Shown here: one piece after another, positions 1 through 9,355 of the stretch
Numbering within the stretch: the stretch's first letter is position 1
Layout of the letters: each line of letters begins with the position of its first letter
Assembly (NCBI RefSeq): GCF_009789225.1
Contig: NZ_WSTA01000024.1
Span: 1 to 47,548 of the forward strand
Direction of reading: 5' to 3'
Origin: Agromyces seonyuensis
Lineage (GTDB): Bacteria; Actinomycetota; Actinomycetes; Actinomycetales; Microbacteriaceae
DNA: 47,548 nucleotides
Notes under the pieces: model-generated
Told to the model about the DNA's origin: nothing
The model's database searches: none
The model's input: the letters and a program-made list of their open reading frames with translations, nothing else
Program-made: the position numbers and the translations under genes

Positions 1-5
1 TGCCC

Positions 6-698
6 GTGGCGACCGGCGCCGAGCCCGGCGCCGTCGACGCCCGCCCGCGGCCGCTGCCCGCCCTGGCGGAGGTCGTGCGCACGGTCGCCGTGCTCCGCGG
101 GCCGGGCGGCTGCCCGTGGGACGGCGAGCAGACCCACGCCTCGCTCGTGCGCTACCTCGTCGAGGAGTGCTTCGAGCTCGTCGAGGCGATCGAGTCGGGC
201 GACCCCGAGGCGATGCTCGAGGAGCTCGGCGACGTGCTCTACCAGGTGCTCTTCCACGCCGACCTCGCCTCGGCGACGCCGGGCGCGGGCTTCGACGTCG
301 ACGACGTCGCCCGGCGCCTGAACGCCAAGCTCGTCTCGCGGCATCCGCACGTGTTCGGCGACCGCGAGGCGTCCAGTGCCGAGGAGGTCGTCGCGTTCTG
401 GGACGACCTGAAGGCGGCAGAGAAGCCGCACCGCACGAGCATCCTCGACGGCGTGCCGATGGGGATGCCCGCGCTCGCGCTCGCCGACAAAGTGCTCGGC
501 AAGGCGGCGAAGGCCGACGTGCACGTCGAGCCCGCCGCCGTGCCGGCGACCGAGGAGGCGCTCGGCGCCGAGCTCCTCGCGCTCGTCTCGGGCGCCCGCG
601 AGGCCGGGCTCGACCCCGAGCGCGCGCTCCGCGCCGCGATCCGCGGCGTGACGGAGGCCGTGCGCGCCGCCGAGGGGGCGACACCGCCGGTCGAGTGA
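6..698 (+). CDS. mazG: MazG family nucleoside triphosphate pyrophosphohydrolase
   Basis: This enzyme hydrolyses (d)NTPs to the monophosphate and pyrophosphate, a housecleaning role in the cytoplasm. The all-alpha MazG fold is visible: a CPWD motif at residues 36-39 is followed by the Mg-binding acidic pattern EExxE at 53-57 and ExxD at 73-76, then a RxPHVFGD-type segment typical of MazG. The first start seen is GTG at 6; the true start may lie upstream because the window begins here, so the N-terminus is uncertain. The last residues (PVE) and the TGA stop lie within a copy of the intergenic GGTCGAGT repeat, suggesting that repeat insertion reshaped the 3' end. In mycobacteria mazG is also close to eno. 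Confidence 0.93.
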   Translation: MATGAEPGAVDARPRPLPALAEVVRTVAVLRGPGGCPWDGEQTHASLVRYLVEECFELVEAIESGDPEAMLEELGDVLYQVLFHADLASATPGAGFDVDDVARRLNAKLVSRHPHVFGDREASSAEEVVAFWDDLKAAEKPHRTSILDGVPMGMPALALADKVLGKAAKADVHVEPAAVPATEEALGAELLALVSGAREAGLDPERALRAAIRGVTEAVRAAEGATPPVE

Positions 699-833
699 CC
701 GCTCCGTCGGTCGAGTAGCGCCGAAGGAGGTTGGTCGAGTAGCGACGAAGGAGCGTCTCGAGACCCGCCGCGCAGACCCTCCCGGGATCCGCGGCGGAGA
801 TCGCCCGGTCTCGAGACGCTCCGCTCCTCGACC
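691..833. repeat. Intergenic inverted repeat cluster (REP/MITE-like) downstream of mazG
   Basis: The unit GGTCGAGT(A/G) occurs three times in tandem (about 690-698, 710-718 and 733-741), the last two followed by GCGxCGAAGGAG. The third copy continues to GCGTCTCGAGACC, ending at 765. An inverted partner lies at 807-833, with 16 identical bases (GGTCTCGAGACGCTCC) and a shared CTCGACC end; the right arm is 6 nt shorter. Similar 'cgagtagcgacgaagg...tctcgagacc' elements are, as far as I know, scattered between genes in Microbacteriaceae. I saw no second full copy in this window. The long stem could also act as a terminator for mazG. Confidence 0.8.
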
Positions 834-863
834 GACGGACGCGGAGCAGCGCCCGCGGCCTGG

Positions 864-869
864 AAGAAT
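864..869 (+). promoter_or_regulatory. -10 box of hisS (leaderless type)
   Basis: AAGAAT (TAGAAT-like) ends 7 nt before ATG 877, so transcription should begin at or next to the start codon. This supports ATG 877 over the in-frame ATG 868, which overlaps the box itself. Confidence 0.5.
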
Positions 870-876
870 GGGGCGC

Positions 877-3586
<2,710 letters not shown>

Positions 3587-3601
3587 TTCCAGGACTCGGA
3601 T

Positions 3602-3633
3602 GATGGGGGCGTGCCGGATGGCACGCCCCCATC
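3602..3633 (+). terminator. Hairpin after eno
   Basis: A perfect 14-bp stem (GATGGGGGCGTGCC, 3602-3615, with 3620-3633) and a 4-nt GGAT loop start 16 nt after the eno stop. There is no U-tract, as is usual in actinobacteria. It probably ends or attenuates eno mRNA before ftsB. Confidence 0.8.
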
Positions 3634-3672
3634 GCCGTCTCGGGGGGACGAGACCGAACGGAGGAGGGTCCG

Positions 3673-4158
3673 ATGGCAGCGCGCACGCGACCCGAACGAC
3701 CGAACGGGCGAGGACCGGCGATGCTCGCGGGGTGGCTCGGCGGCATCCGCTTCTCGGGGTTCTCGCTCATCATGCTGCTGATCGCCGTGCTCGCGGTGAC
3801 GGTCATCGCGCCGTCGGTGACCTCCCTCGTCTCGCAGCGCAGCCAGATCTCCGAGCTCCGCAGCGAGGTCGCCGACCAGCGCGCCGACGTCGCGGAGGTC
3901 GAGGCGCAGCAGGAGCGCTGGAGCGACGAGACCTTCGTGCGTGCCCAGGCCCGCGAACGCCTCTTCTACGTCATGCCCGGCGAGACGAGCTTCCTCGTCA
4001 TCGACGACCGGCCCGGCGCCGGCGCCGCGGACACGACCGCACCGGTCTCGACCGAGATCCAGCGCGACCAGACCGATTGGATGGGCTCCCTCCTCGCCTC
4101 GCTCGTCGCGGCCGGCAACGAGCCCGCCCCTGCTTCCGACCCCGCACCCGCACCCTGA
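3673..4158 (+). CDS. ftsB: Septum formation initiator FtsB/DivIC-like protein
   Basis: Bitopic division protein expected to work with FtsL and FtsQ in the divisome. Of 161 aa, the first 28 are basic and cytoplasmic, residues about 29-47 form one membrane helix (FSLIMLLIAVLAVTVIA), and 50-85 form a coiled coil (SQRSQISELRSEVADQRADV). The conserved block ARERLFYVMPGE (93-104) is the DivIC/FtsB signature, followed by a Pro/Ala-rich tail. ATG 3673 has the Shine-Dalgarno GGAGGAGGG. It lies between eno and DUF501, as in mycobacteria (Rv1023-Rv1025, from memory). The next gene begins 11 nt after the stop. Confidence 0.9.
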   Translation: MAARTRPERPNGRGPAMLAGWLGGIRFSGFSLIMLLIAVLAVTVIAPSVTSLVSQRSQISELRSEVADQRADVAEVEAQQERWSDETFVRAQARERLFYVMPGETSFLVIDDRPGAGAADTTAPVSTEIQRDQTDWMGSLLASLVAAGNEPAPASDPAPAP

Positions 4159-4169
4159 GGAACGACACC

Positions 4170-4703
4170 GTGACCCGACCGCCCTTCCCGCCCGTCGCCG
4201 AGCGCGATCTCGAGATCGTCGCCAAGCAGCTCGGTCGCCCGGTTCGCGACGTCGTCGGCATCGCCGCACGCTGCGTCTGCGGCAACCCGACCGTCATCTC
4301 CACGAAGCCGCGGCTGGCGGACGGCACGCCGTTCCCGACCTTCTACTACCTGACGCATCCGGCTGCGACGGCCGCGATGTCGTTCCTCGAGGCCTCCCAG
4401 CTCATGGTCGAGTGCAACGAGCGGCTCGCGATCGACCCGGAGGTCGCCGCGCAGTACCTCGCGGCACACGAGCAGTTCCTCGCCGACCGGGAGCAGTTCG
4501 GGCACGTCGACGAGATCGACGGCATCTCGGCCGGCGGGATGCCGACGCGCGTGAAGTGCCTGCACGCCGTCTCGGCGCACGCGCTGGCGGCCGGACCGGG
4601 CGTGAACCCCTTCGGCGACCTCGCGCTGGAGCGCTCCACGTGGAGCCCGGACGTGTGCCAGTGCGCCGACTACGGCATCGACGGGGAGCCGGGCGGCGCA
4701 TGA
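4170..4703 (+). CDS. DUF501 domain-containing protein
   Basis: A 177-aa cytoplasmic protein of the DUF501 family, whose function is unknown. Family traits seen are the N-terminal DLEIVAKQLGRPVRDVVGIAARCVCGNP, the TFYYLTHP segment, the GMPTRVKCLHAVSAHALAAGPGVNPFGD block, and several conserved Cys and His residues (two Cys near 35-37, one in VKCLH, two in the C-terminal DVCQC), which suggest a metal site; that last point is my inference. GTG 4170 follows the ftsB stop by 11 nt with GAGGAA upstream. The stop overlaps the next start (ATGA), so translational coupling with the protease is likely. Confidence 0.88.
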   Translation: MTRPPFPPVAERDLEIVAKQLGRPVRDVVGIAARCVCGNPTVISTKPRLADGTPFPTFYYLTHPAATAAMSFLEASQLMVECNERLAIDPEVAAQYLAAHEQFLADREQFGHVDEIDGISAGGMPTRVKCLHAVSAHALAAGPGVNPFGDLALERSTWSPDVCQCADYGIDGEPGGA

Positions 4704-6025
4704 CCCGCGGGCGCTCGGATGCTCCGCGCGGCGCGCGTGCGCGCTCGCGGGGATCGGAGCGCCGACTGCGACGCGGTGCCGGCTTCGTCGCGGCGCTCGC
4801 CGCGGTCGCCGGCGTGCTCACCGGCGCCGCGCCAGCGCATGCCGACACGGTGCGCGACGCGCAGTACTGGTTGGACGGCTACGGCTACACGACCGCGTGG
4901 AACACCTCGCGCGGCAAGGGCGTGACGGTCGCGGTGATCGACACGGGCGTCGACGGGTCGGTCGCCGAGCTCGAGGGCGTCGTCGTCGGCGGCTCGGACC
5001 CCTCGGGCGTCGGAGCGCCCGACGGCCAGACGCCTGTCGGCTCCGCGGACGACAAGGGCCACGGCACCATGGTGGCCTCGCTCCTCGCAGGTCGCGGGAC
5101 GGGCCCGGATTCCGGAGTGCTCGGCGTCGCGCCCGAGGCGGAGCTGCTCTCGATCTCGGTCGCCTTCGGCGCCGACACCGGATCGACGGTCTCCAACGAC
5201 GACCAGATCGCCGAGGCCGTGCGCTGGGCGGTCGACCAGGGCGCCGACGTCATCAACATGTCGCTCACCCGCAACACCCTGAGCTGGCCGGAGAGCTGGG
5301 ACGACGCGTTCATGTACGCGTTCGAGCACGACGTCGTCGTGGTGGCGGCGGCCGGCAACCGCGCCGGCGGCACGACCGAGGTCGGCGCACCCGCGACGAT
5401 CCCCGGCGTCCTCACGGTCGGCGGCGTCGACCGCGACCAGAACGCGAGCTTCGACGCGAGCTCGCAGGGCATCACGATCTCCGTCGCGGCGCCCTCCGAA
5501 GACCTGGTGGGCGTCGCCCCCGGCGGCGGGTACTACATCTGGGACGGCACGAGCGCGGCGACGCCGCTGGTCTCCGGGCTCGTGGCCCTCGTGCGCGCCG
5601 CGCACCCCGAACTCGACGCGGGCAACGTCATCAACCGCATCACCGAGACGGCCGACCCCAAGGGCGAGCAGGTGCCGAGCCCGCTCTACGGGTACGGACT
5701 CATCGACCCGGCCGAGGCGGTGAACGCCGTCGTCCCGCTCGTCGACACCGATCCCGCGGCGCAGCTCGCGGAGTGGATCCGCATCAACCGCCGTGCGGAC
5801 TCGCCGGACTCGGGCACCCCGGAGTCGGAGGAGGCGATCGTGCCGGCCCCCGATCCGCCGCTCCCGCAGGCCGACGCGGGGCCCAGCATCCTGCCGACGC
5901 CGTGGACGCTCGCCTACATCACCCTGCCGCTCGCGCTCGTCGCGGTCTTCGGGTCGCTCGCGGTCCTCATCGGCGTCGGGGCGACGCGCGATCTCCGCCG
6001 CCGATCGCAGCCGCCCCCGCCCTGA
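4700..6025 (+). CDS. Secreted, C-terminally anchored S8 subtilisin-like serine protease (mycosin-like)
   Basis: The 441-aa protein has an N-terminal signal peptide (basic to residue 25, hydrophobic 28-42, AHA-type cleavage site near 48), a subtilase domain with catalytic Asp81 (VAVIDTG), His121 (KGHGTMVAS), the oxyanion Asn (AAAGN) and Ser285 (DGTSAATPLVSG), a Pro-rich linker, and one C-terminal membrane helix (WTLAYITLPLALVAVFGSLAVLIGVG) before a basic tail. This is the layout of mycosins (MycP) of type VII secretion, but no ESX genes are near, so that link is not supported here. It overlaps DUF501 by 4 nt, in the slot where mycobacteria carry ppx. It probably trims cell-surface or exported proteins. 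Confidence 0.9.
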   Translation: MTRGRSDAPRGARARSRGSERRLRRGAGFVAALAAVAGVLTGAAPAHADTVRDAQYWLDGYGYTTAWNTSRGKGVTVAVIDTGVDGSVAELEGVVVGGSDPSGVGAPDGQTPVGSADDKGHGTMVASLLAGRGTGPDSGVLGVAPEAELLSISVAFGADTGSTVSNDDQIAEAVRWAVDQGADVINMSLTRNTLSWPESWDDAFMYAFEHDVVVVAAAGNRAGGTTEVGAPATIPGVLTVGGVDRDQNASFDASSQGITISVAAPSEDLVGVAPGGGYYIWDGTSAATPLVSGLVALVRAAHPELDAGNVINRITETADPKGEQVPSPLYGYGLIDPAEAVNAVVPLVDTDPAAQLAEWIRINRRADSPDSGTPESEEAIVPAPDPPLPQADAGPSILPTPWTLAYITLPLALVAVFGSLAVLIGVGATRDLRRRSQPPPP

Positions 6026-6071
6026 CGGGTGCGCTGCCGGGCGCCCGGGCCGGGGACTCCCAGGGGTTTGG

Positions 6072-6077
6072 TAGACT
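6072..6077 (+). promoter_or_regulatory. Extended -10 promoter of ndh
   Basis: TAGACT preceded by TGG (extended -10 TGn) gives a 5' leader of about 95 nt before GTG 6177. The leader holds a hairpin at 6118-6142 (8-bp stem ACGGGCGG/CCGCCCGT, 9-nt loop). No good -35 box is visible, which fits an extended -10. Confidence 0.55.
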
Positions 6078-6176
6078 GAGGGTTGCTGTTGGGCATAGGC
6101 GCCATGCGGCAGCTGGCACGGGCGGTCTTCCCATCCGCCCGTCTTCGCTTCGAACCCTCGAAGGAGTTATCTCAAC

Positions 6177-7571
6177 GTGCCCAAGATCCTGATCGTCGGC
6201 GGCGGCTATGCGGGCTTTTACACCGCGTGGAAGCTCGAGAAGTGGCTGCGCTCCGGCGAAGCCGAGGTGACGGTCGTCGACCCGCTGCCGTACCTGACCT
6301 ACCAGCCCTTCCTCCCCGAGGTCGCGGCAGGCTCCATCGAGGCGCGCCACACCGTCGTGTCCCAGCGACGCCACCTCAAGAAGTCCACCGTGCTGCAGGC
6401 GAAGGTCACCGGCATCGACCACGCGTCGAAGACCGCGACCATCACGCCGCCCGTGGGCGAGCCGTACCAGTTCGAGTACGACCAGATCGTCGTCACCGGC
6501 GGCGCCGTCTCGCGCACGTTCCCGATCCCGGGCATCGCCGAGAACGCCTACGGACTGAAGACCGTCGAAGAGGCCGTGGCGATCCGCGACCGCCTCCTCA
6601 CGAACTTCGACAAGGCGTCGCAGCTCCCGGCCGGTCCCGAGCGCGACCGCCTCCTCACCGTCACGGTCGTCGGCGGCGGCTTCGCCGGCATCGAGGTCTT
6701 CGCCGAGCTGCGCTCCTACGCGAGCTCGCTGCTGAAGTACTACCCGACGCTGACGTTCGACGACACGCACTTCCACCTCATCGAGGCGATGGGCCGCATC
6801 ATGCCCGAGGTGTCGCTCGAGACGAGCCACTGGGTCATCAAGCACCTCGCCCAGCGCGGCGGCGAGATCCACCTCGACACGCAGCTCAAGAGCGCGCTCG
6901 ACGGCAAGATCGAGCTCTCGACGGGCGAGACCTTCGAGTCCGACCTCATCGTCTGGACCGCGGGCGTCATGGCCAACCCGGCCGTCGTGCGCGGCAGCGA
7001 CCTGCCGGTCGAGGAGCGCGGCCGCATCAAGACCCGCGCCGACCTCCGCGTCGGCGACGAGGACGAGATCGTCGAGGGCGCTTGGGCGGCCGGCGACATC
7101 TCGGCCGTCCCCGACCTCTCGGGCGGCGGCGTCGGCGGCTACTGCGTGCCGAACGCGCAGCACGCCGTGCGCCAGGGCAAGCTCCTCGCGAAGAACATCG
7201 TCGCGGTCCTCCGCGGCGAGGAGCCGAAGCAGTACCTGCACAAGAACATGGGTGCGGTCGCCGGCCTCGGCGTCGGTTCCGGCGTGTTCCAGTCGGGCAA
7301 GCTCTCGCTCAAGGGCTTCGTCGCCTGGGTCGCCCACCGCGGCTACCACGGCCTCGCGATCCCCACGTGGGAGCGCAAGTGGCGCGTGTTCTGGGGCTGG
7401 TGGAACAACTTCGCTCTCGACCGCGACATCGTCTCGGTGCAGGCCGTCCAGCACCCGCGCGCGGCGTTCGAGGAGTTCGCCTCGCGTCCGAAGCCCCCGG
7501 CCCCCGCGGCCGAGCCGGCTGCGGCTCCGGCCGTGTCGGCCGCCGCGCCCGCCGAGGCTGCGGCCAAGTAA
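6177..7571 (+). CDS. ndh: Type II NADH dehydrogenase (NDH-2)
   Basis: A single-subunit, non-proton-pumping NADH:menaquinone oxidoreductase on the inner face of the membrane. Of 464 aa, the FAD-binding Rossmann motif GGGYAG is at 7-12 and the NADH-binding motif VVGGGFAGIE is near 163-172. The AAGDISAVPD segment and the GGYCVPNAQHAVRQG block near the C-terminal FAD contact are typical. The amphipathic or hydrophobic region around FVAWVAHRGYHGL to FWGWWNNF probably anchors it to the membrane. A low-complexity Ala/Pro tail ends the protein. GTG 6177 has AAGGAG at 6161-6166. A stable hairpin follows. Confidence 0.93.
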   Translation: MPKILIVGGGYAGFYTAWKLEKWLRSGEAEVTVVDPLPYLTYQPFLPEVAAGSIEARHTVVSQRRHLKKSTVLQAKVTGIDHASKTATITPPVGEPYQFEYDQIVVTGGAVSRTFPIPGIAENAYGLKTVEEAVAIRDRLLTNFDKASQLPAGPERDRLLTVTVVGGGFAGIEVFAELRSYASSLLKYYPTLTFDDTHFHLIEAMGRIMPEVSLETSHWVIKHLAQRGGEIHLDTQLKSALDGKIELSTGETFESDLIVWTAGVMANPAVVRGSDLPVEERGRIKTRADLRVGDEDEIVEGAWAAGDISAVPDLSGGGVGGYCVPNAQHAVRQGKLLAKNIVAVLRGEEPKQYLHKNMGAVAGLGVGSGVFQSGKLSLKGFVAWVAHRGYHGLAIPTWERKWRVFWGWWNNFALDRDIVSVQAVQHPRAAFEEFASRPKPPAPAAEPAAAPAVSAAAPAEAAAK

Positions 7572-7591
7572 GACCGGCACTAGCCTTTCCC

Positions 7592-7623
7592 GCGGCGCCG
7601 TCCTCCTCGGAGGGCGGCGCCGC
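7592..7623 (+). terminator. Hairpin between ndh and tRNA-Leu
   Basis: A 15-bp GC stem (7592-7606 with 7609-7623, one G-U pair) sits 20 nt after ndh and ends one base before the tRNA. It could terminate ndh. Alternatively, TAGCCT at 7581-7586 is a plausible -10 box, in which case the hairpin would be the whole 5' leader of the pre-tRNA. Confidence 0.65.
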
Positions 7624-7697
7624 GCTCCCGTAGCCCAATCGGCAGAGGCAGGCGGCTTAAACCCGCCAGAGTCTGGGTTCGAATCCCAGCGGGAGCA
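7624..7697 (+). tRNA. tRNA-Leu (anticodon UAA), short variable region
   Basis: A full cloverleaf can be drawn: acceptor GCTCCCG/CGGGAGC (7 bp), D arm GCC...GGC with the AATCGGCAGA loop, anticodon arm GGCGG-CTTAAAC-CCGCC, a 5-nt variable region AGAGT, and T arm CTGGG-TTCGAAT-CCCAG, followed by discriminator A. Positions 34-36 read TAA, decoding UUA (Leu). The 3' sequence is ACCG, so CCA is not fully encoded. Bacterial tRNA-Leu normally has a long class II variable arm; this one does not. UUA should be extremely rare in such a genome. Confidence 0.93.
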
Positions 7698-7905
7698 CCG
7701 ACGCACGGGGCCCGGGGTTCATCAGGTAGCGCGTCAGGAAGAACGTCACGCCGAGCAGGGCGAAGCGTTCGCGGATGCGGTGCTCGCGCTCGCGCAGCAG
7801 CTCGAGCGCCGCGGTCGAGCGGCCCGCGAGGTCGCGGAGCTGACGGGCAACGAGATCACCGTCATCCGCGAGGGGCACCGCCGACCCGGTTCGACCGCGA
7901 CGCAA
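7698..7905 (-). pseudogene. Decayed reading frame abutting the tRNA 3' end
   Basis: On the reverse strand the frame reading QLRDLAGRSTAALELLREREHRIRERFALLGVTFF (in parts) to RYLMNPG has an almost pure G/C third position over about 50 codons, the pattern of a real gene here. It lacks a good start (only TTG 7905, with weaker codon bias upstream) and has no stop before running through the opposite strand of the tRNA to 7657. I read it as the remnant of a truncated gene. The family is not recognised. The rest of the 311-nt gap up to wecB (about 7906-7996) shows only the wecB promoter. Confidence 0.4.
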
Positions 7906-7996
7906 CTGGCCGAGGCCGGGCGGGTCGAGGCTGGTCGAACATCGGAGGGCACGTGCCCGCGTGAAGCCCCGGTCGCGGCCGAATGGGCGCTCGGAC

Positions 7997-8002
7997 TAGG
8001 GT
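7997..8002 (+). promoter_or_regulatory. -10 box of wecB (leaderless type)
   Basis: TAGGGT ends 6 nt before ATG 8009, and no Shine-Dalgarno precedes the start. The same TAGGGT box with 7-nt spacing precedes padR. Confidence 0.6.
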
Positions 8003-8008
8003 GACCGC

Positions 8009-9355
8009 ATGGGGGACGTGCGGGGGACACGGCCGGTCAGCACGCTGTTCGTCATCGGGACGCGGCCGGAAGCGATCAAGGTGCTGCCCGTGATCCTGGA
8101 GCTCGTGCGGCGGCGACGCTACGACGTGCGCATCGTCTCCACCGGCCAGCATCCGGAACTCGTCGCCGAGGTGCTCGCGCTCGGCGGGCTGAAACCCGAC
8201 TTCACGCTGCCGAGCTCCGGACCGAACCGCACGCTCAGCCGGCTCTTCGCCGACGTGATGCTCGGCCTCACCGATGTCCTGGGCTCGTTCGGCCCGCCGA
8301 CGCCGACGGTGCACGGCACCCCGCCGCCGGGGACGCCCGCCTCGGTGTTCGTGCACGGCGACACGACGAGCGCGGCGGCGGCCGCACTGGCCGCGTTCCA
8401 CTACGCCGTGCCCGTCGTGCACATCGAGGCGGGCCTGCGCACGTCCAACACCCTCTCGCCCTTCCCGGAGGAGCTGAATCGGCAGCTGATCTCCCGGATC
8501 GCCGCGCTGCACTTCGCGCCGACGTTCCGGAACAAGGAGAACCTGACCCGCGAGGGCATCGAGGGCGGCCGCGTGTTCGTCTCGGGCAACACGGCGATCG
8601 ACGCCCTCCTCTTCGCGAGCTCGCTCGACGTGCCGTACGAGGATCCGCAACTCGCGGACCTCGACGACGATCCTCGCCGCGTCGTGGTCGTGACCGCGCA
8701 TCGTCGGGAGAACTGGGGGGAGCCGATCGAGCGCATCGCCGAGAGCATCGCCGAGCTGGCCAAGGCACGTCCGCTGGTGCGATTCGTCGTGGCGATGCAT
8801 CCCAATCCGGCGGTGCAGCAGGTGATCCGGGGGAAGCTCGACCACCTCGACAACGTCTCGGTCGTCGGGCCGATGGGCTACGTGAGCTTCGCGCGCCTGC
8901 TGCGCCGGTCGTGGTTGGTGATGACCGACTCCGGGGGCATCCAGGAGGAGGCGCCGGCGCTCGGCAAGCCGGTGATCCTCCTCCGTGAGACCACCGAACG
9001 CCAGGAGGGCGTCGACGCCGGCACCGTGCTGCTCGTCGGCAGCGACTCGGCGAAGATCCTCCAGACGACGCGGGAGCTGCTCGACGATCCGCGGGAGTAC
9101 GCCCGCCGTGCCGCGCTCGTCGACCCGTACGGCGACGGGCAGGCGGCGCGGCGCATCATCGACGCCTGCGAGCACGTGCTCTTCGACACCCCGGAGCCGG
9201 CGCAGTTCGGCGGCGCGCTCGACCGACTCGCGGTGCTGCGCGCGGGCGGGTACACCGAGGACCCGAAGGACTTCCGCGATCCGGACACCTCGTGGGACGT
9301 CGCGACCGGCACGGTCGAGGTCCAGGATCCCTTCATCCATTCGTCGAATGGGTGA
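8009..9355 (+). CDS. wecB: UDP-N-acetylglucosamine 2-epimerase (non-hydrolysing)
   Basis: Interconverts UDP-GlcNAc and UDP-ManNAc, a precursor of surface polysaccharides or teichoic-acid linkage units. Family motifs are GTRPEAIKVLP (17-27), HIEAGLRTS near 138-146, TAHRRENWGEP near 229 and the UDP-binding DSGGIQEEAP near 306-315. At 448 aa it is longer than the usual 370-390; an insertion near 82-105 (SFGPPTPTVHG...) and a C-terminal tail of about 60 residues beyond the family end (after ARRIIDACEHV) account for this. ATG 8009 is placed by the leaderless promoter. Its last 8 nt overlap the glycosyltransferase gene, so the two are co-translated. Confidence 0.9.
   Translation: MGDVRGTRPVSTLFVIGTRPEAIKVLPVILELVRRRRYDVRIVSTGQHPELVAEVLALGGLKPDFTLPSSGPNRTLSRLFADVMLGLTDVLGSFGPPTPTVHGTPPPGTPASVFVHGDTTSAAAAALAAFHYAVPVVHIEAGLRTSNTLSPFPEELNRQLISRIAALHFAPTFRNKENLTREGIEGGRVFVSGNTAIDALLFASSLDVPYEDPQLADLDDDPRRVVVVTAHRRENWGEPIERIAESIAELAKARPLVRFVVAMHPNPAVQQVIRGKLDHLDNVSVVGPMGYVSFARLLRRSWLVMTDSGGIQEEAPALGKPVILLRETTERQEGVDAGTVLLVGSDSAKILQTTRELLDDPREYARRAALVDPYGDGQAARRIIDACEHVLFDTPEPAQFGGALDRLAVLRAGGYTEDPKDFRDPDTSWDVATGTVEVQDPFIHSSNG

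Noticed and set aside
868-876. ATG 868 as the start of hisS
   Set aside because: It overlaps the AAGAAT box and adds three residues absent from the usual HisRS N-terminus; ATG 877 fits both promoter and family.
4700-6025. Assigning the subtilase to a type VII secretion system
   Set aside because: No ecc, esx, PE/PPE or WXG100 gene is in the window.
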